Below, in pieces: positions 1 through 8,554 of a stretch of 64,000 nucleotides of DNA; positions within the stretch are counted from its first letter, which is position 1; each line of letters opens with the position of its first letter. Source of the DNA: Microbispora hainanensis (GTDB lineage Bacteria > Actinomycetota > Actinomycetes > Streptosporangiales > Streptosporangiaceae); the NCBI RefSeq assembly GCF_006874475.1, contig NZ_VIRM01000001.1:124001-188000 (forward strand). Direction: 5' to 3'. The notes beneath the pieces are model-generated. The model had not been told where the DNA came from. It worked only from the letters and a program-made list of their open reading frames with translations, and made no database searches. Both the position numbers and the translations under genes were made by a program.

Positions 1-524
1 ACGGTGACGGCGACGGCGACGGTGACGGCGACGGCGACGGCGACCGCGGGCCGGTGCGGCCGATCGTCATGTCACCGGTGATCTCCTGGGAGCACGTCGA
101 TCTGCTGCGGCGGATGACCCGGCTGCCGATCGTGCTCAAGGGCGTCACGCACCCCGCCGACGCGCGCCTCGCCCTCGACCACGGCGTCTCGGCGCTGTAC
201 GTCTCCAACCACGGCGGACGGCAGCTCGACGGCGTTCCCGCCGCCGTCGACCTGCTGCCGGAGATCGTGGCCGCCGTCGGCGGGGCCATACCGGTGCTGA
301 TGGACGGCGGCATCCGGCGCGGCACCGACGTGGTCAAGGCGATGGCGCTGGGCGCGTCCGCCGTCGCGGTCGGCCGTCCGGTGATCTGGGGTCTTGCGGC
401 AGGCGGCGAGCGCGGCGTGGCCCACGTGCTCGAACTGCTGCGCGACGAGGTCGAGCACGCGCTCACGCTGTGCGGCCTCGCCTCGATCCGTGACCTGGAG
501 CCGGGGCTGGTGCGGCGATGCTGA
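1..524 (+). CDS. FMN-dependent alpha-hydroxy-acid dehydrogenase (3' part)
   Basis: This is the C-terminal part of a gene that begins before the window; the reading frame is open from base 3. The family (glycolate/lactate/mandelate oxidases) oxidises 2-hydroxy acids to 2-oxo acids with FMN on a TIM barrel. The segment SNHGGRQLD carries the family's catalytic His and substrate-binding Arg, and DGGIRRGTDVVKA plus GRPVIWGLA are the phosphate-binding part of the FMN site. The window opens with about seven Gly-Asp dipeptides in frame, in the variable loop before the SWEHVDLLR helix; that is not usual for the family. The stop overlaps the next gene (P450) by 7 bp, so the two are probably translated together. 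Family assignment is firm; substrate is unknown. Confidence 0.9.
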   Translation, partial: GDGDGDGDGDGDGDRGPVRPIVMSPVISWEHVDLLRRMTRLPIVLKGVTHPADARLALDHGVSALYVSNHGGRQLDGVPAAVDLLPEIVAAVGGAIPVLMDGGIRRGTDVVKAMALGASAVAVGRPVIWGLAAGGERGVAHVLELLRDEVEHALTLCGLASIRDLEPGLVRRC

Positions 525-1927
525 CGGCGGTGTGGGTGACGCTGTGGGCGGCCGCGGCCGTCGTCGTGATCAGCCTGCCCCGGTGGCTTCCCGCCCGCGT
601 CGTCGCGCTGCGCGGGTGGGTGTTCACGAGGATCAACGGCGAGGAGAGCATCACGGTGCCCGGCGAGCTCGTCGGCGTGGACCGGTTCAGGGAGGTCTAC
701 TCCCATCCGGCGGCCTCCGGCCGGAGCGAGGGCGCCGCCCTGTCGGACCTGTTCTGGTATTGGCTGTCGCCGGGGCCCGAGATGCACCAGGAACACCTGG
801 AGGCCGGGGAGCGGTACGACGCCGTCGCCCTGACCACCCGCCGCATCCTGTCCGTGCCGCGGGCACGGGTGGAGGAGCTCACCCGATCGTGCGTCGTACG
901 GGCACTGGAGGACGGGCACCGGAGCAGGCCCGGGGGCGGACACGGGATCAGGCACGGCGTGGTCCGGCTGCGCGACCTGATGATGCCGGTCTGGGCCGAG
1001 TTCTCCTATGAGCTCGTCTTCGGCGAGGCGTGCCCGCCGCACGCACGTGATCTCATCGTCGGCAACGCGGACGACGTCGTGACCGCGCTCAAGTGCTGCG
1101 GCCTGCGGCACATGGACCGGCGCGACCGGCTCACCGCCTATCTCGTCGAGTCGCTGCCCCGGGTGAAGCACGAGCTGCCCGCGGGCCTGACCACCCGGGA
1201 GCGGGCGCTGTATCTCCAGGGCGCCTTCTTCAACACGGCGGTCGTGCAGATGTCGGAGGCCGCTGCCCACGTGCTGATGGCGCTCGCCCGGCACCCCGGC
1301 GTACAGGCCAGGGCGCGCGCCGGAGACGACCGCTACCTCGACCAGGTGATCGCGGAGACGCTGCGGCTCCATCCGCTCTTCGGCATCGCCCACCGCATCA
1401 CCACGGGCGACATCCCCCTCGGCGAGGGCGTCGTCATCCCGGCCCGCTCTGTGCTGTGCTTCGACTACCCCGCCTTCCACCGCGCGGGCTTCCCCGACCC
1501 CGGGCGTTTCGATCCCGGCCGCTTCGCCCCCGGGCACGCCCCGGTCAGGGAGCTCAACCACATCCCGTTCGGCATGCCGGCGAACCGTCCCTGCCCGGCG
1601 TGGCGGCTCGCGCCGCTCGCCCTGCGGGTCGCGGTGCGGGAGGTCCTGCGGGCGTACGAGCTCGACTCCACCGCCGCGCACACCCGGTCGCTGCCCAACC
1701 GGGGGCCGTGCCTGCTCACCCCGCTTGATCAAGGAGGCTCCGCGGTGGCGCGGCGCGGGCCGGGGCGACGCCTGACGTTGCTGTTCATGCGGCTCAGGGA
1801 CGGCTGGGAGGACGTCTGGCGCAGCCTGGTCCAGCTCGTCCTCGGCACGTACATGGTGTGGGACGCGCGGCGGCTGCGGCTGTGCGAGCGCCACTTCTCC
1901 GGCCACGCCCGCCCCGAGGGCACGTAG
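518..1927 (+). CDS. cytochrome P450 family protein with N-terminal membrane helix
   Basis: This 469-residue protein has a hydrophobic N-terminus (about residues 4-20) that looks like a membrane anchor, which is rare in bacterial P450s. The ExxR motif is ETLR at residues 280-283 and the haem-ligand loop is FGMPANRPCPA, with the cysteine near residue 359. The I-helix (around AAAHVLMALARHPG) lacks the classic (A/G)GxxT oxygen-activation motif, so chemistry may differ from a simple hydroxylation. About 80 residues follow the haem loop and end in a second hydrophobic, Trp-rich segment. It overlaps the upstream flavoenzyme by 7 bp, suggesting a joint oxidative pathway, possibly specialised metabolism. 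No substrate can be inferred. Confidence 0.85.
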   Translation: MLTAVWVTLWAAAAVVVISLPRWLPARVVALRGWVFTRINGEESITVPGELVGVDRFREVYSHPAASGRSEGAALSDLFWYWLSPGPEMHQEHLEAGERYDAVALTTRRILSVPRARVEELTRSCVVRALEDGHRSRPGGGHGIRHGVVRLRDLMMPVWAEFSYELVFGEACPPHARDLIVGNADDVVTALKCCGLRHMDRRDRLTAYLVESLPRVKHELPAGLTTRERALYLQGAFFNTAVVQMSEAAAHVLMALARHPGVQARARAGDDRYLDQVIAETLRLHPLFGIAHRITTGDIPLGEGVVIPARSVLCFDYPAFHRAGFPDPGRFDPGRFAPGHAPVRELNHIPFGMPANRPCPAWRLAPLALRVAVREVLRAYELDSTAAHTRSLPNRGPCLLTPLDQGGSAVARRGPGRRLTLLFMRLRDGWEDVWRSLVQLVLGTYMVWDARRLRLCERHFSGHARPEGT

Positions 1928-1940
1928 ACGACCCGCCGAT

Positions 1941-2011
1941 CTCAGGCTCCGACACGAGCCTCGGATTCCGACATGAGTCTCAGGTTCCGGCCACGAGTTT
2001 CCGACCACGAG
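1941..2011 (+). repeat. imperfect 19-bp tandem repeat, about 3.7 copies
   Basis: Degenerate units of the type ctcaggctccgacacgagc follow one another in the gap between the P450 stop and the antiporter ribosome-binding site. It is one of many short tandem repeats at gene boundaries in this window. Confidence 0.7.
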
Positions 2012-2025
2012 CGGAGGCACTTGCC

Positions 2026-3414
2026 ATGCCCGTTCCGGCCCTTCTCCCCGTTTCCGCCCCTGCTTCTCTGCCCGCCCTCGCCGCCCTTGCCGAGCAGGCC
2101 CGAGCGGCCGATCCCAACCTGGAGCTGGCCCTCAGGGTGCTGCCGGCCCTGGCCGTCATCCTGCTGGCCGCCGCGGTGTGCGGCCGGCTGGCCAATCTAG
2201 TGATGCAGCCGCGCGTCGTCGGCGAGATGGTCGCCGGCGTCCTGCTCGGGCCCACGCTGCTCGGCGCGGTGTTCCCCGACGCCCAGGAGGCCCTGTTCCC
2301 CGACGAGGTCAGGCCGGTCCTGTACGTGCTCAGCACCCTCGGCCTGACGTTGTACATGTTCCTGGTCGGGGCGGGGATCGACCACGACGCCCGGGAGCCG
2401 GGCGAGCTGCGCAAGGCGAGCGTGCTCGCGGCGTCGGGCATCCTCTCTCCGCTGGTGCTCGGCGGCGCCGCCGGTCTCGCCCTGTGGGACAGCCTCTCCC
2501 GCCCGGACGTCGGCCGGATCGAGTTCGCCCTGTTCCTCGGGGGAGCGCTGTCGCTGACCGCGTTCCCCATGCTCGCCAGGATCCTGTACGAGCGCGGGCT
2601 GCAGAACTCCCGCATCGGCCGGGTCGCCCTGCTGGCCGCCTCGATCGACGACGCCGCGGCGTGGTGCCTGCTCGCGGCCCTGTCGGCGGTGCACCTGGGC
2701 GGCGGCAGCGGAGACACGCTGCGCACCATCGCCCTGGCGGCGGTGTTCGCGGTGGTGATGCTCGGGGTGGTGGCTCCGCTGCTGCGCCCCCTCGGCCGCC
2801 GCGTCGCGCGCACCGGGCACCTCGGCGCCGGCGCCGTGTACGTGATCGTGCTGGTGCCGCTCACGGCCGGATGGATCACCGACGCGATCGGCGTCTACTC
2901 GGTCTTCGGCGGATTCGTCGCCGGGTTGTCGATGCCGCGCGATCCGGCGTTCCGGGCCGCCCTGCACGGCCGGATGATGGACGTCATATCGACCCTGCTG
3001 CTGCCCGTCTTCTTCGCGTTCTCGGGGCTGAACACCCATCTCGGCGGCATCGCCGGCGGCGCCGCGCTCCTGACGTTCGCGCTGATCCTGGCCCTGGCCT
3101 TCTCCGGGAAGTATTTCGGGTGTTCGCTGGCGACGCGGGCGCTGGGATTCGGCTGGCGTGAATCCTGGGCCATGGGCGCGATGATGAACGCCCGCGGACT
3201 GATGATCCTCATTTTCATCAACATCGGCCTGGCACAGGGCATGATCACGCAGGAGCTCTTCGCGATGCTCGTCCTCGTGGCGGTGCTCACCACCGCGGGA
3301 GCCCTGCCGCTGTACAAGCTCGCGCTGCCCGAGCGCCACGAGCGGGCAGGCGCGGGAACCACGGGGACCGCGACCCCGGTGGGCGCGACCGTCGGCGAAA
3401 CCGGTTTCAACTAA
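2026..3414 (+). CDS. CPA2-family monovalent cation/proton antiporter (KefB-like)
   Basis: This integral membrane protein has about 12-13 hydrophobic segments over 462 residues and no C-terminal TrkA-N domain. The motifs VVGEMVAGVLLGPTLLG near the N-terminus and the SIDDAAAWCLLA helix with adjacent acidic residues are typical of the Na+(K+)/H+ exchanger fold of CPA2 transporters. The start was chosen at ATG 2026 because gcggagg lies just upstream; an open frame runs further 5' but crosses the tandem repeat. A two-component system follows 139 bp downstream on the same strand and may control ion or pH homeostasis with it; that link is inference from proximity. The transported ion cannot be read from sequence. 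Confidence 0.88.
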   Translation: MPVPALLPVSAPASLPALAALAEQARAADPNLELALRVLPALAVILLAAAVCGRLANLVMQPRVVGEMVAGVLLGPTLLGAVFPDAQEALFPDEVRPVLYVLSTLGLTLYMFLVGAGIDHDAREPGELRKASVLAASGILSPLVLGGAAGLALWDSLSRPDVGRIEFALFLGGALSLTAFPMLARILYERGLQNSRIGRVALLAASIDDAAAWCLLAALSAVHLGGGSGDTLRTIALAAVFAVVMLGVVAPLLRPLGRRVARTGHLGAGAVYVIVLVPLTAGWITDAIGVYSVFGGFVAGLSMPRDPAFRAALHGRMMDVISTLLLPVFFAFSGLNTHLGGIAGGAALLTFALILALAFSGKYFGCSLATRALGFGWRESWAMGAMMNARGLMILIFINIGLAQGMITQELFAMLVLVAVLTTAGALPLYKLALPERHERAGAGTTGTATPVGATVGETGFN

Positions 3415-3552
3415 TTTCATGTGTGAATTCGGACATTCGCAGAACAGGGAGGGAGGTTTCGCAGGGAGGCCATTCGAACTCTGGAAATTTCCCAATTGCG
3501 GTGCCACGGTGGTCCGGTGGCACGGATATCGGGGACATCCGAACCGCGCTCC

Positions 3553-4206
3553 ATGCGCCTGCTGCTCGTGGAGGACGACCGCGAGCTGGGAGACATGCTG
3601 GTCGAGGTGTTCGCCGACCAGGGCTACACGGTCGACCTGGCGCTGGAGGGCCAGCGGGGCCTGCATCTGGCGCTGAGCCGCGGCTACGACGCCATGATCA
3701 TCGACCGTGGGCTGCCCGTGGTCGACGGGCTCGATCTGCTGCGGCGGCTGCGCAAGCAGGCGGTCACCGCGCCGGTGCTGATGCTCACCGCCTTCGGCGC
3801 CCTCGCCGACCGGGTCACCGGACTCGACGCGGGCGCCGAGGACTACCTGGTCAAGCCGTTCGAGATCGAGGAACTGCTGGCCCGGGTGCGCGCCCTGCAC
3901 CGCAGAAACCTGGACCAGGCCGCGCTGCTGCCGCTCGGCGACGGCTGGCTCGACTCCGCGTCCAGCACCGTACGGCTGCCGTCCGGCGAGCAGGTGACGC
4001 TGTCCGGCCGGGAGTGCCGCCTGCTCCACGCGCTGGCCGCCCGGCCCCGGCAGGTGCACACCCGCACCTCGCTGCGGCAACGGATCTTCGACGGCGCCAG
4101 GACCGAGGCCATCGTGGACACCTACGTCTACTACCTGCGCGCCAAACTGGGGCCCGGCGTCGTACGGACCGTGCGGGGCGTGGGGTATCGCCTGGGTGAG
4201 CTGTGA
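3553..4206 (+). CDS. OmpR/PhoB-family response regulator
   Basis: The receiver domain comes first (MRLLLVEDDRE; phosphoacceptor Asp near residue 51 in IDRGLP; conserved Lys in VKPFE), followed by a winged-helix DNA-binding domain ending in VRTVRGVGYRLGEL. Length 217 residues is normal for the family. I start at ATG 3553, directly at the receiver domain; an upstream extension to 3496 is open but has no family support and neither start has a strong Shine-Dalgarno. The stop overlaps the kinase gene start by 4 bp (GTGA), so the two are translationally coupled. It should be phosphorylated by the downstream kinase; the target promoters are unknown, and the antiporter gene just upstream is a candidate. 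Confidence 0.92.
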   Translation: MRLLLVEDDRELGDMLVEVFADQGYTVDLALEGQRGLHLALSRGYDAMIIDRGLPVVDGLDLLRRLRKQAVTAPVLMLTAFGALADRVTGLDAGAEDYLVKPFEIEELLARVRALHRRNLDQAALLPLGDGWLDSASSTVRLPSGEQVTLSGRECRLLHALAARPRQVHTRTSLRQRIFDGARTEAIVDTYVYYLRAKLGPGVVRTVRGVGYRLGEL

Positions 4207-5522
4207 CGGCCATCCGGTCCTACGACCCCGAGCGGCGCCTGCTGACGCGGACCCGCCGGCGGATCACCGCGCAGGTGGCGGCCGTGTTCTCGCTGGCGGT
4301 CGCCCTCCTGGGCACGCTGGTCTACTGCGTGGTGGTGGACGAGCAGGACGCCACCGCCAGGCGTGATCTCGCCGTGGCCGCGATGTCGGCCCCGATGGAC
4401 CACCCGCCGCCCTGCGTATGGCTGTTCGAGCTCCGGGCGGACACCCTGCGGAGCACCCCGCGGGCGCCGGAGAACCTCCCGGTGCGCGAGGAGCTCGACC
4501 GGGTCGCCGCCGACGGCCGCACGCGGGTCGAGGTCGCGGAGATCGGCGGCGCCACCTACCTGGTCCGTACGCAGCGGCGCGGCGACGTGCTGCAGCAGGC
4601 GGTGATGGACCTGTACTACCCCGTCACGGAGCGGCAGCGGCTGCTGCGCACGCTCTGGGCGGCCGAGATCGCGGCCCTGCTGGCGGCGCTGCTGATCGGC
4701 CAGGTCCTCGCCCGCCGGGCGATCGCGCCGCTGGGCGAGGCCCTCGACCGGCAGCGCCGGTTCACCTCCGACGTCAGTCACGAACTGCGCAGCCCGCTTG
4801 CCCGGCTGCACGTCCGCGCGCAGCTCGCCGCCCGGCGCCTGCGGCGGGAGCCCGATCCTCATCTCGCCGTGGGCGACGTCGACCGGTTGGTCACCGGCAT
4901 CGGGCAACTCGGCGAGGTGATCGACGACCTGTTGCTGTCGGCCCAGCTCAGGCAGCGCCGCCGGCCGTTCGGGCCCGTGGACCTGGGCGCGCTGGCCGAG
5001 GAGTCGGCCGACGCCGAGGCGGTTCGCGCCGGACAGCGCGGGGTGACGATCGACGTGCGGCGGGATCCGGGTGACCACGTCGTGCGCGGAGCGGCGCCCG
5101 CGCTGCGCCGGGTGATCTCCGCGCTCCTCGACAACGCGCTCCGCCACACCTCGGCGGGCGGCCACATCCGGGTGACCGTGTCGTCGGGTGCGCAGACCGT
5201 ACGGCTCAGCGTCCGGGACGACGGTGTGGGGCTGGACCCGCGTGACGGCGAGCGCCTCTTCGGCAGGCACACCGGCGCGCCCCACGCCGGAGGTCTCGGC
5301 ATCGGCCTGGCCCTGGTGAGCGAGGTGATGGACGCGCACGGCGGCACGATCGAGGTGGACGGGCGGCCGGGATCCGGGGCCACCTTCACCATCCGTCTCC
5401 CCCGGGCGGAGCCGGACCCCGCACCGCGTCCCGCCCGGATCCTCCTGCCCCAGCACGCGGGCGGCGAGACGAACCGAACGCCCGAGGCGACCACCTCCGC
5501 CCCCGGCGACGCCTCCCTGTAG
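4203..5522 (+). CDS. sensor histidine kinase
   Basis: This 439-residue membrane kinase has two transmembrane helices (about residues 22-43 and 150-172) bracketing a short extracytoplasmic sensor of roughly 105 residues. The H-box is SHELRSPLARL with the phosphorylated His near residue 193, followed by the N-box (DNALRHT), G1 (DDGVGLD) and G2 (GGLGIGLALV) boxes of the HATPase domain. No clear HAMP consensus is visible between TM2 and the H-box. It begins with GTG overlapping the response-regulator stop and is its cognate partner. The signal is not recognisable; the sensor resembles no family I can name. The C-terminus is Pro/Arg-rich and probably disordered. Confidence 0.92.
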   Translation: MTAIRSYDPERRLLTRTRRRITAQVAAVFSLAVALLGTLVYCVVVDEQDATARRDLAVAAMSAPMDHPPPCVWLFELRADTLRSTPRAPENLPVREELDRVAADGRTRVEVAEIGGATYLVRTQRRGDVLQQAVMDLYYPVTERQRLLRTLWAAEIAALLAALLIGQVLARRAIAPLGEALDRQRRFTSDVSHELRSPLARLHVRAQLAARRLRREPDPHLAVGDVDRLVTGIGQLGEVIDDLLLSAQLRQRRRPFGPVDLGALAEESADAEAVRAGQRGVTIDVRRDPGDHVVRGAAPALRRVISALLDNALRHTSAGGHIRVTVSSGAQTVRLSVRDDGVGLDPRDGERLFGRHTGAPHAGGLGIGLALVSEVMDAHGGTIEVDGRPGSGATFTIRLPRAEPDPAPRPARILLPQHAGGETNRTPEATTSAPGDASL

Positions 5523-5580
5523 CCCGTTGCCTTTTGCAGACCTGTAGTTCTCGGGCATGGGCCGAAACGAACGCGGTCGG

Positions 5581-5675
5581 CTCCGAGATCCGGCCCGGGA
5601 TCCGGCCCGAGATCCGGCCCGAGATCCGGCCCGGGATCCGGCCTGTGATCCGGCTCCGAGATCCGGGGCCGGGAC
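5581..5675 (+). repeat. 12-bp tandem repeat (gatccggcccgg type)
   Basis: About seven copies of a gatccggcccgg/a unit, decaying to the right, lie in the convergent gap between the histidine kinase and the TetR gene. No gene is visible here; it may form hairpins that end both transcripts. Confidence 0.75.
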
Positions 5676-5696
5676 GAGTCAGCTGCGGTGACGGGG

Positions 5697-6386
5697 TCAG
5701 CCGCCGGATGGGGCAGACTGGCGGGCGGCCGACAGCAGGGCCAGCGCCGCGGACCGGGCCCGCTCGGCGGGGCCGGTGGCCGTGCCCATGGCGGCGGCGA
5801 CGATGGCCCCCTCCACCAGCAGCAGGAGCTGGTCGGCGAGCGCGTCCGGGTCGGCGGCGCCGGCCTCCGCCGCGAGCGTGCCCAGCCGTTCCCGCAGCCC
5901 GCTCTTGTGCGCCCGCGCCGCCGCGGCCACAGGCGGTGATGTCGGACCGAGCTCGCCGAAGGCGTTGATGAACGAGCAGCCGCGGAAGTCCGCCGTGCCG
6001 AACCACTCGGCGAGGAAGCCGAAGACGGCCGTCACCCGGTCGCGGGGTGCGGCGGCGTGGGCGACGTGCTCGTCCAGAGACCGCATCCACCGCCGGTCGC
6101 GATGCTCCAGGTATGCCTCCACCAGCGCGTCCTTCGAGGGGTAGCTCTGGTAGAGCCGCTTGAGCGAGACCCCGGCGGCGTCGCGGATCTGGTCCATGCC
6201 CACCGCCTGGATGCCCTGGGCGTAGAACAGCCGCTCGGCGGCGTCGAGGATGCGGCGGCGCGCCTCGTCGCCGTCGATCCGCCCGCGCCGAGTGGTGTCC
6301 GCGCCGCAGGTGTCCGCGTTGTGGGTGTCGGCGCTGTGGGTGTCCACGGACCCGCGCCGAGTGGTGTCCGCGCTCTGTGTTGCCAC
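5697..6386 (-). CDS. TetR-family transcriptional regulator
   Basis: This 229-residue repressor has an N-terminal helix-turn-helix (about residues 40-90, with [13 protein letters not shown] and [18 protein letters not shown]). The C-terminal ligand domain carries [12 protein letters not shown], a pattern of the subgroup that includes YxaF/LmrA-like regulators. The GTG start at 6386 is preceded by GAGGAGGG, so the unusual 35-residue Thr/Asp-rich extension with repeated ADT units before the HTH is probably real; the underlying DNA is a tandem repeat. It is divergent from the DUF1348 gene, and a perfect palindrome lies between the two genes, so it very likely represses that gene and itself. Confidence 0.9.
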   Translation of the reverse strand: MATQSADTTRRGSVDTHSADTHNADTCGADTTRRGRIDGDEARRRILDAAERLFYAQGIQAVGMDQIRDAAGVSLKRLYQSYPSKDALVEAYLEHRDRRWMRSLDEHVAHAAAPRDRVTAVFGFLAEWFGTADFRGCSFINAFGELGPTSPPVAAAARAHKSGLRERLGTLAAEAGAADPDALADQLLLLVEGAIVAAAMGTATGPAERARSAALALLSAARQSAPSGG

Positions 6387-6432
6387 CGACCCCTCCTCGC
6401 CCGCGAAAACGGTCGTTCTCTAGGATACGAAT

Positions 6433-6450
6433 GGAGAACGATCGTTCTCC
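6433..6450. promoter_or_regulatory. TetR operator, perfect 18-bp palindrome
   Basis: The sequence ggagaacgatcgttctcc is a perfect inverted repeat in the 80-bp divergent gap. An additional half site, tcgttctc, lies at 6413-6420. The site is 17 bp upstream of the DUF1348 start, in the position expected for steric repression by the adjacent TetR protein. Confidence 0.8.
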
Positions 6451-6466
6451 GCTTGGGAAGGAGAGC

Positions 6467-6928
6467 ATGATGAGCACACGTCCCCCGCTTCCGCCGTTCA
6501 CCGAGGAGACCGCCAGGCAGAAGGTGCAGGCCGCCGAGGACGCCTGGAACACCAGAGATCCCGAACGCGTCGCGCTCGCGTACACGGAGGACTCGGTGTG
6601 GCGCAACCGCTCGGAGTTCGTGACCGGGCGAGAGGAGATCGTCGCCTTCCTGCGCCGCAAGTGGGAGCGCGAGCGCGACTACGCCCTGCGCAAGGACCTG
6701 TGGACCTTCGGCGGCGACCGCATCGCCGTACGGTTCCAGTACGAGTGGCACGACGCCGAGGGCCGGTGGTGGCGCAGCTACGGCAACGAATTGTGGGAGT
6801 TCACCGCCGACGGCCTGATGAGCCGCAGGGAGGCGAGCATCAACGACGTGCCGATCGAGGAGAGCGAGCGGCGCATCCACGGCCCGCGCCCCGAATCGGA
6901 ACGCGGGGCCGGCATCCCGCTCGCTTGA
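6467..6928 (+). CDS. DUF1348 / NTF2-like (SnoaL-fold) protein
   Basis: The 153-residue product matches the DUF1348 family along its whole length, with [22 protein letters not shown] near the N-terminus and YGNELWEF and SINDVPIEE later. The family has the cone-shaped NTF2/SnoaL fold and no assigned reaction. Start ATG 6467 is preceded by gggaaggag; a second ATG follows immediately. The TetR gene is divergent and the palindrome 17 bp upstream points to inducible expression, probably in response to a small toxic or reactive molecule. That functional reading is inference. Confidence 0.88.
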   Translation: MMSTRPPLPPFTEETARQKVQAAEDAWNTRDPERVALAYTEDSVWRNRSEFVTGREEIVAFLRRKWERERDYALRKDLWTFGGDRIAVRFQYEWHDAEGRWWRSYGNELWEFTADGLMSRREASINDVPIEESERRIHGPRPESERGAGIPLA

Positions 6929-7046
6929 CCGGCCGGGAGGCACGGTTCGCCTGAGCGGGGGGCGCGGTCGTCGGATCGGGGCGTTGTCGCGTGATCGGCC
7001 AGGGTGGCGCGGTTCTCCTGGCCGAGGCGTGCTCGCCTTGTCGCCG

Positions 7047-7124
7047 CCGGTTGTCGGCACCGGTTGTCCGCGCCGGTTGTCCGCGCCGGTTGTCCGCGCC
7101 GGTTGTCCGCGCCGGTTGTCCGCA
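7047..7124 (+). repeat. 13-bp tandem repeat (ccggttgtccgcg), 6 copies
   Basis: Nearly identical 13-bp units fill the centre of the convergent gap between the DUF1348 and ThiF-like genes. No coding sequence is supported here. Confidence 0.85.
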
Positions 7125-7143
7125 TCGACCGCTTGGGGCCGTG

Positions 7144-8292
7144 TCACCCGGCCATGCTGTCGAGGGGCCCTGTGTCGAGGGGCCCTGTGTCGAGAGGTCC
7201 GGTGTCGAGAGGTCCGGTGCGGAGCGCGTCCGGCGCGCAGGCCGGGCAGTCCGGCGCAGCCGGATGGCGCGTGTAGACGTGCTGGTCCGGCGCGACGAGG
7301 TTGACGCCGGTGACGTAGCTGCCCGAGGTCGCGGGCATCCCGGTCAGGAACGCGATGACGGCCTGGGCGGTCAGGTGACCCGAGACCCCGGCGGAGGGCG
7401 CGATGACGTCCGGTCCGCCGAGGTCGAGGGGGATCCCCGGCGCGAGCGGGGCGTCGACGCCCGCCGTCAGGCACTCGTAGCACGGGCCCCCGGGGGTGAA
7501 CGCCGCCACGCTCACCAGCGGGCCGTTGTAACCGCCGAGCGCCCACGGGATCTTCTCCGCCAGGCAGGCCCGGTTGACCCAGATGCGGATGCCGCCCCGG
7601 CCGGCCGGTTCGCCGGCGCACATCGCCACCGCGTCGAACCCGCGTACGAGGTCGAGCATGTCCTCCTCGCACTCGACCGCGCGGGTCTCGCCGGTGACGC
7701 GGACGGAGGAGTTGACCTCGGCCAGCCGGGCGACGGCCACGTCCACCTTGGGACTGCCGATGTCGGCCTCCCGATAGAGGGCCTGCCGCGTCAGGTCGGA
7801 CAGCTCGACCAGATCGCGGTCGACGCAGTGGATCGCCCCGACGCCGCACGCGGCGAGCGCCCAGGCCGTGTGGCTGCCGGTGCCGCCCAGCCCGAGGACG
7901 AGCACGCGCGAGCGTTTGAGGCGCACCTGGGCCTCCCAGCCGTGATCGCGAGGCGCGAGGCCGCTGCCGCGGAAGAACGCCGCGTTGCGTGAATAGCGTT
8001 CCAGCTCCCGCGGGCTGAGCTCGTCGGGCCGCGAACCGGCGGCGTCCTCCACAAATTCGGAGGTGAGCAGGGGATCGACGACGTCGGCCGCCTCGGTCTC
8101 CGTGAGCCGAGGGTACGCGCGGCGCAGCCGGGCGACGATCTCCTGCGGAGTCCTGGTGCCGTCCATCGCGTTCAGGGCCGCCCAGACGTGGCCGTCCGGA
8201 TCGCTGATCTCCCGGGCGGTGCCGCCGATCCGGATCCGGTCGTTGCCAAACCGGTGGGGGCGGTGCTGGGCTTTCACACGGGGCAACCGCAA
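7144..8292 (-). CDS. ThiF/MoeB/HesA-family E1-like adenylyltransferase, possible RiPP-type
   Basis: The 382-residue protein has an N-terminal domain of about 110 residues (ISDPDGHVWAALNAMDGTRTPQEIV) that resembles the leader-binding winged-helix region at the start of TOMM/RiPP cyclodehydratase partner proteins. An E1-like Rossmann domain follows, with the ATP-binding motif VLGLGGTGSH and the acidic residues of VDRDLVELSD. Cysteine pairs in CYEC and CPAC probably bind zinc. Such enzymes adenylate a C-terminal carboxylate. The C-terminus ends in four copies of TGPLD, encoded by a 15-bp repeat. The TTG start at 8292 is supported by gagagg five bases upstream. No YcaO, precursor peptide or sulfur carrier lies beside it, so the substrate is unknown. 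Confidence 0.85.
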   Translation of the reverse strand: MRLPRVKAQHRPHRFGNDRIRIGGTAREISDPDGHVWAALNAMDGTRTPQEIVARLRRAYPRLTETEAADVVDPLLTSEFVEDAAGSRPDELSPRELERYSRNAAFFRGSGLAPRDHGWEAQVRLKRSRVLVLGLGGTGSHTAWALAACGVGAIHCVDRDLVELSDLTRQALYREADIGSPKVDVAVARLAEVNSSVRVTGETRAVECEEDMLDLVRGFDAVAMCAGEPAGRGGIRIWVNRACLAEKIPWALGGYNGPLVSVAAFTPGGPCYECLTAGVDAPLAPGIPLDLGGPDVIAPSAGVSGHLTAQAVIAFLTGMPATSGSYVTGVNLVAPDQHVYTRHPAAPDCPACAPDALRTGPLDTGPLDTGPLDTGPLDSMAG

Positions 8293-8554
8293 GGCGACCT
8301 CTCGGCATCGCGACCGGGACAGTAATCGACATGGGGATCTTTCTGGAAGTGTCCATCCATGTCAAGACGATTGCCTGAGCGGCATCACCCCCGCATACGG
8401 TGGCGACGAGGGGGATTCGTCCACCCTGAGCAGGTCAGGGCCGGGTGCGGGAGCCGTACTGGAAGGACCCGCCCGGACACTCACGTGACCGCATCGTGCC
8501 TGGCAGCGCTGCGAGCGCGGCTAAATGTCGTAGGGCTCGGCTACGTTCCGGATC

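Noticed and set aside
2197-4080. Long leftward open frame of about 627 codons opposite the antiporter and response regulator
   Set aside because: It is the antisense shadow of two genes with clear motifs; its translation is Gln/Gly/Arg-rich without domains.
6032-8365. A 777-codon leftward frame spanning TetR, DUF1348 and ThiF genes
   Set aside because: Shadow frame; low-complexity translation and conflicts with three supported genes.
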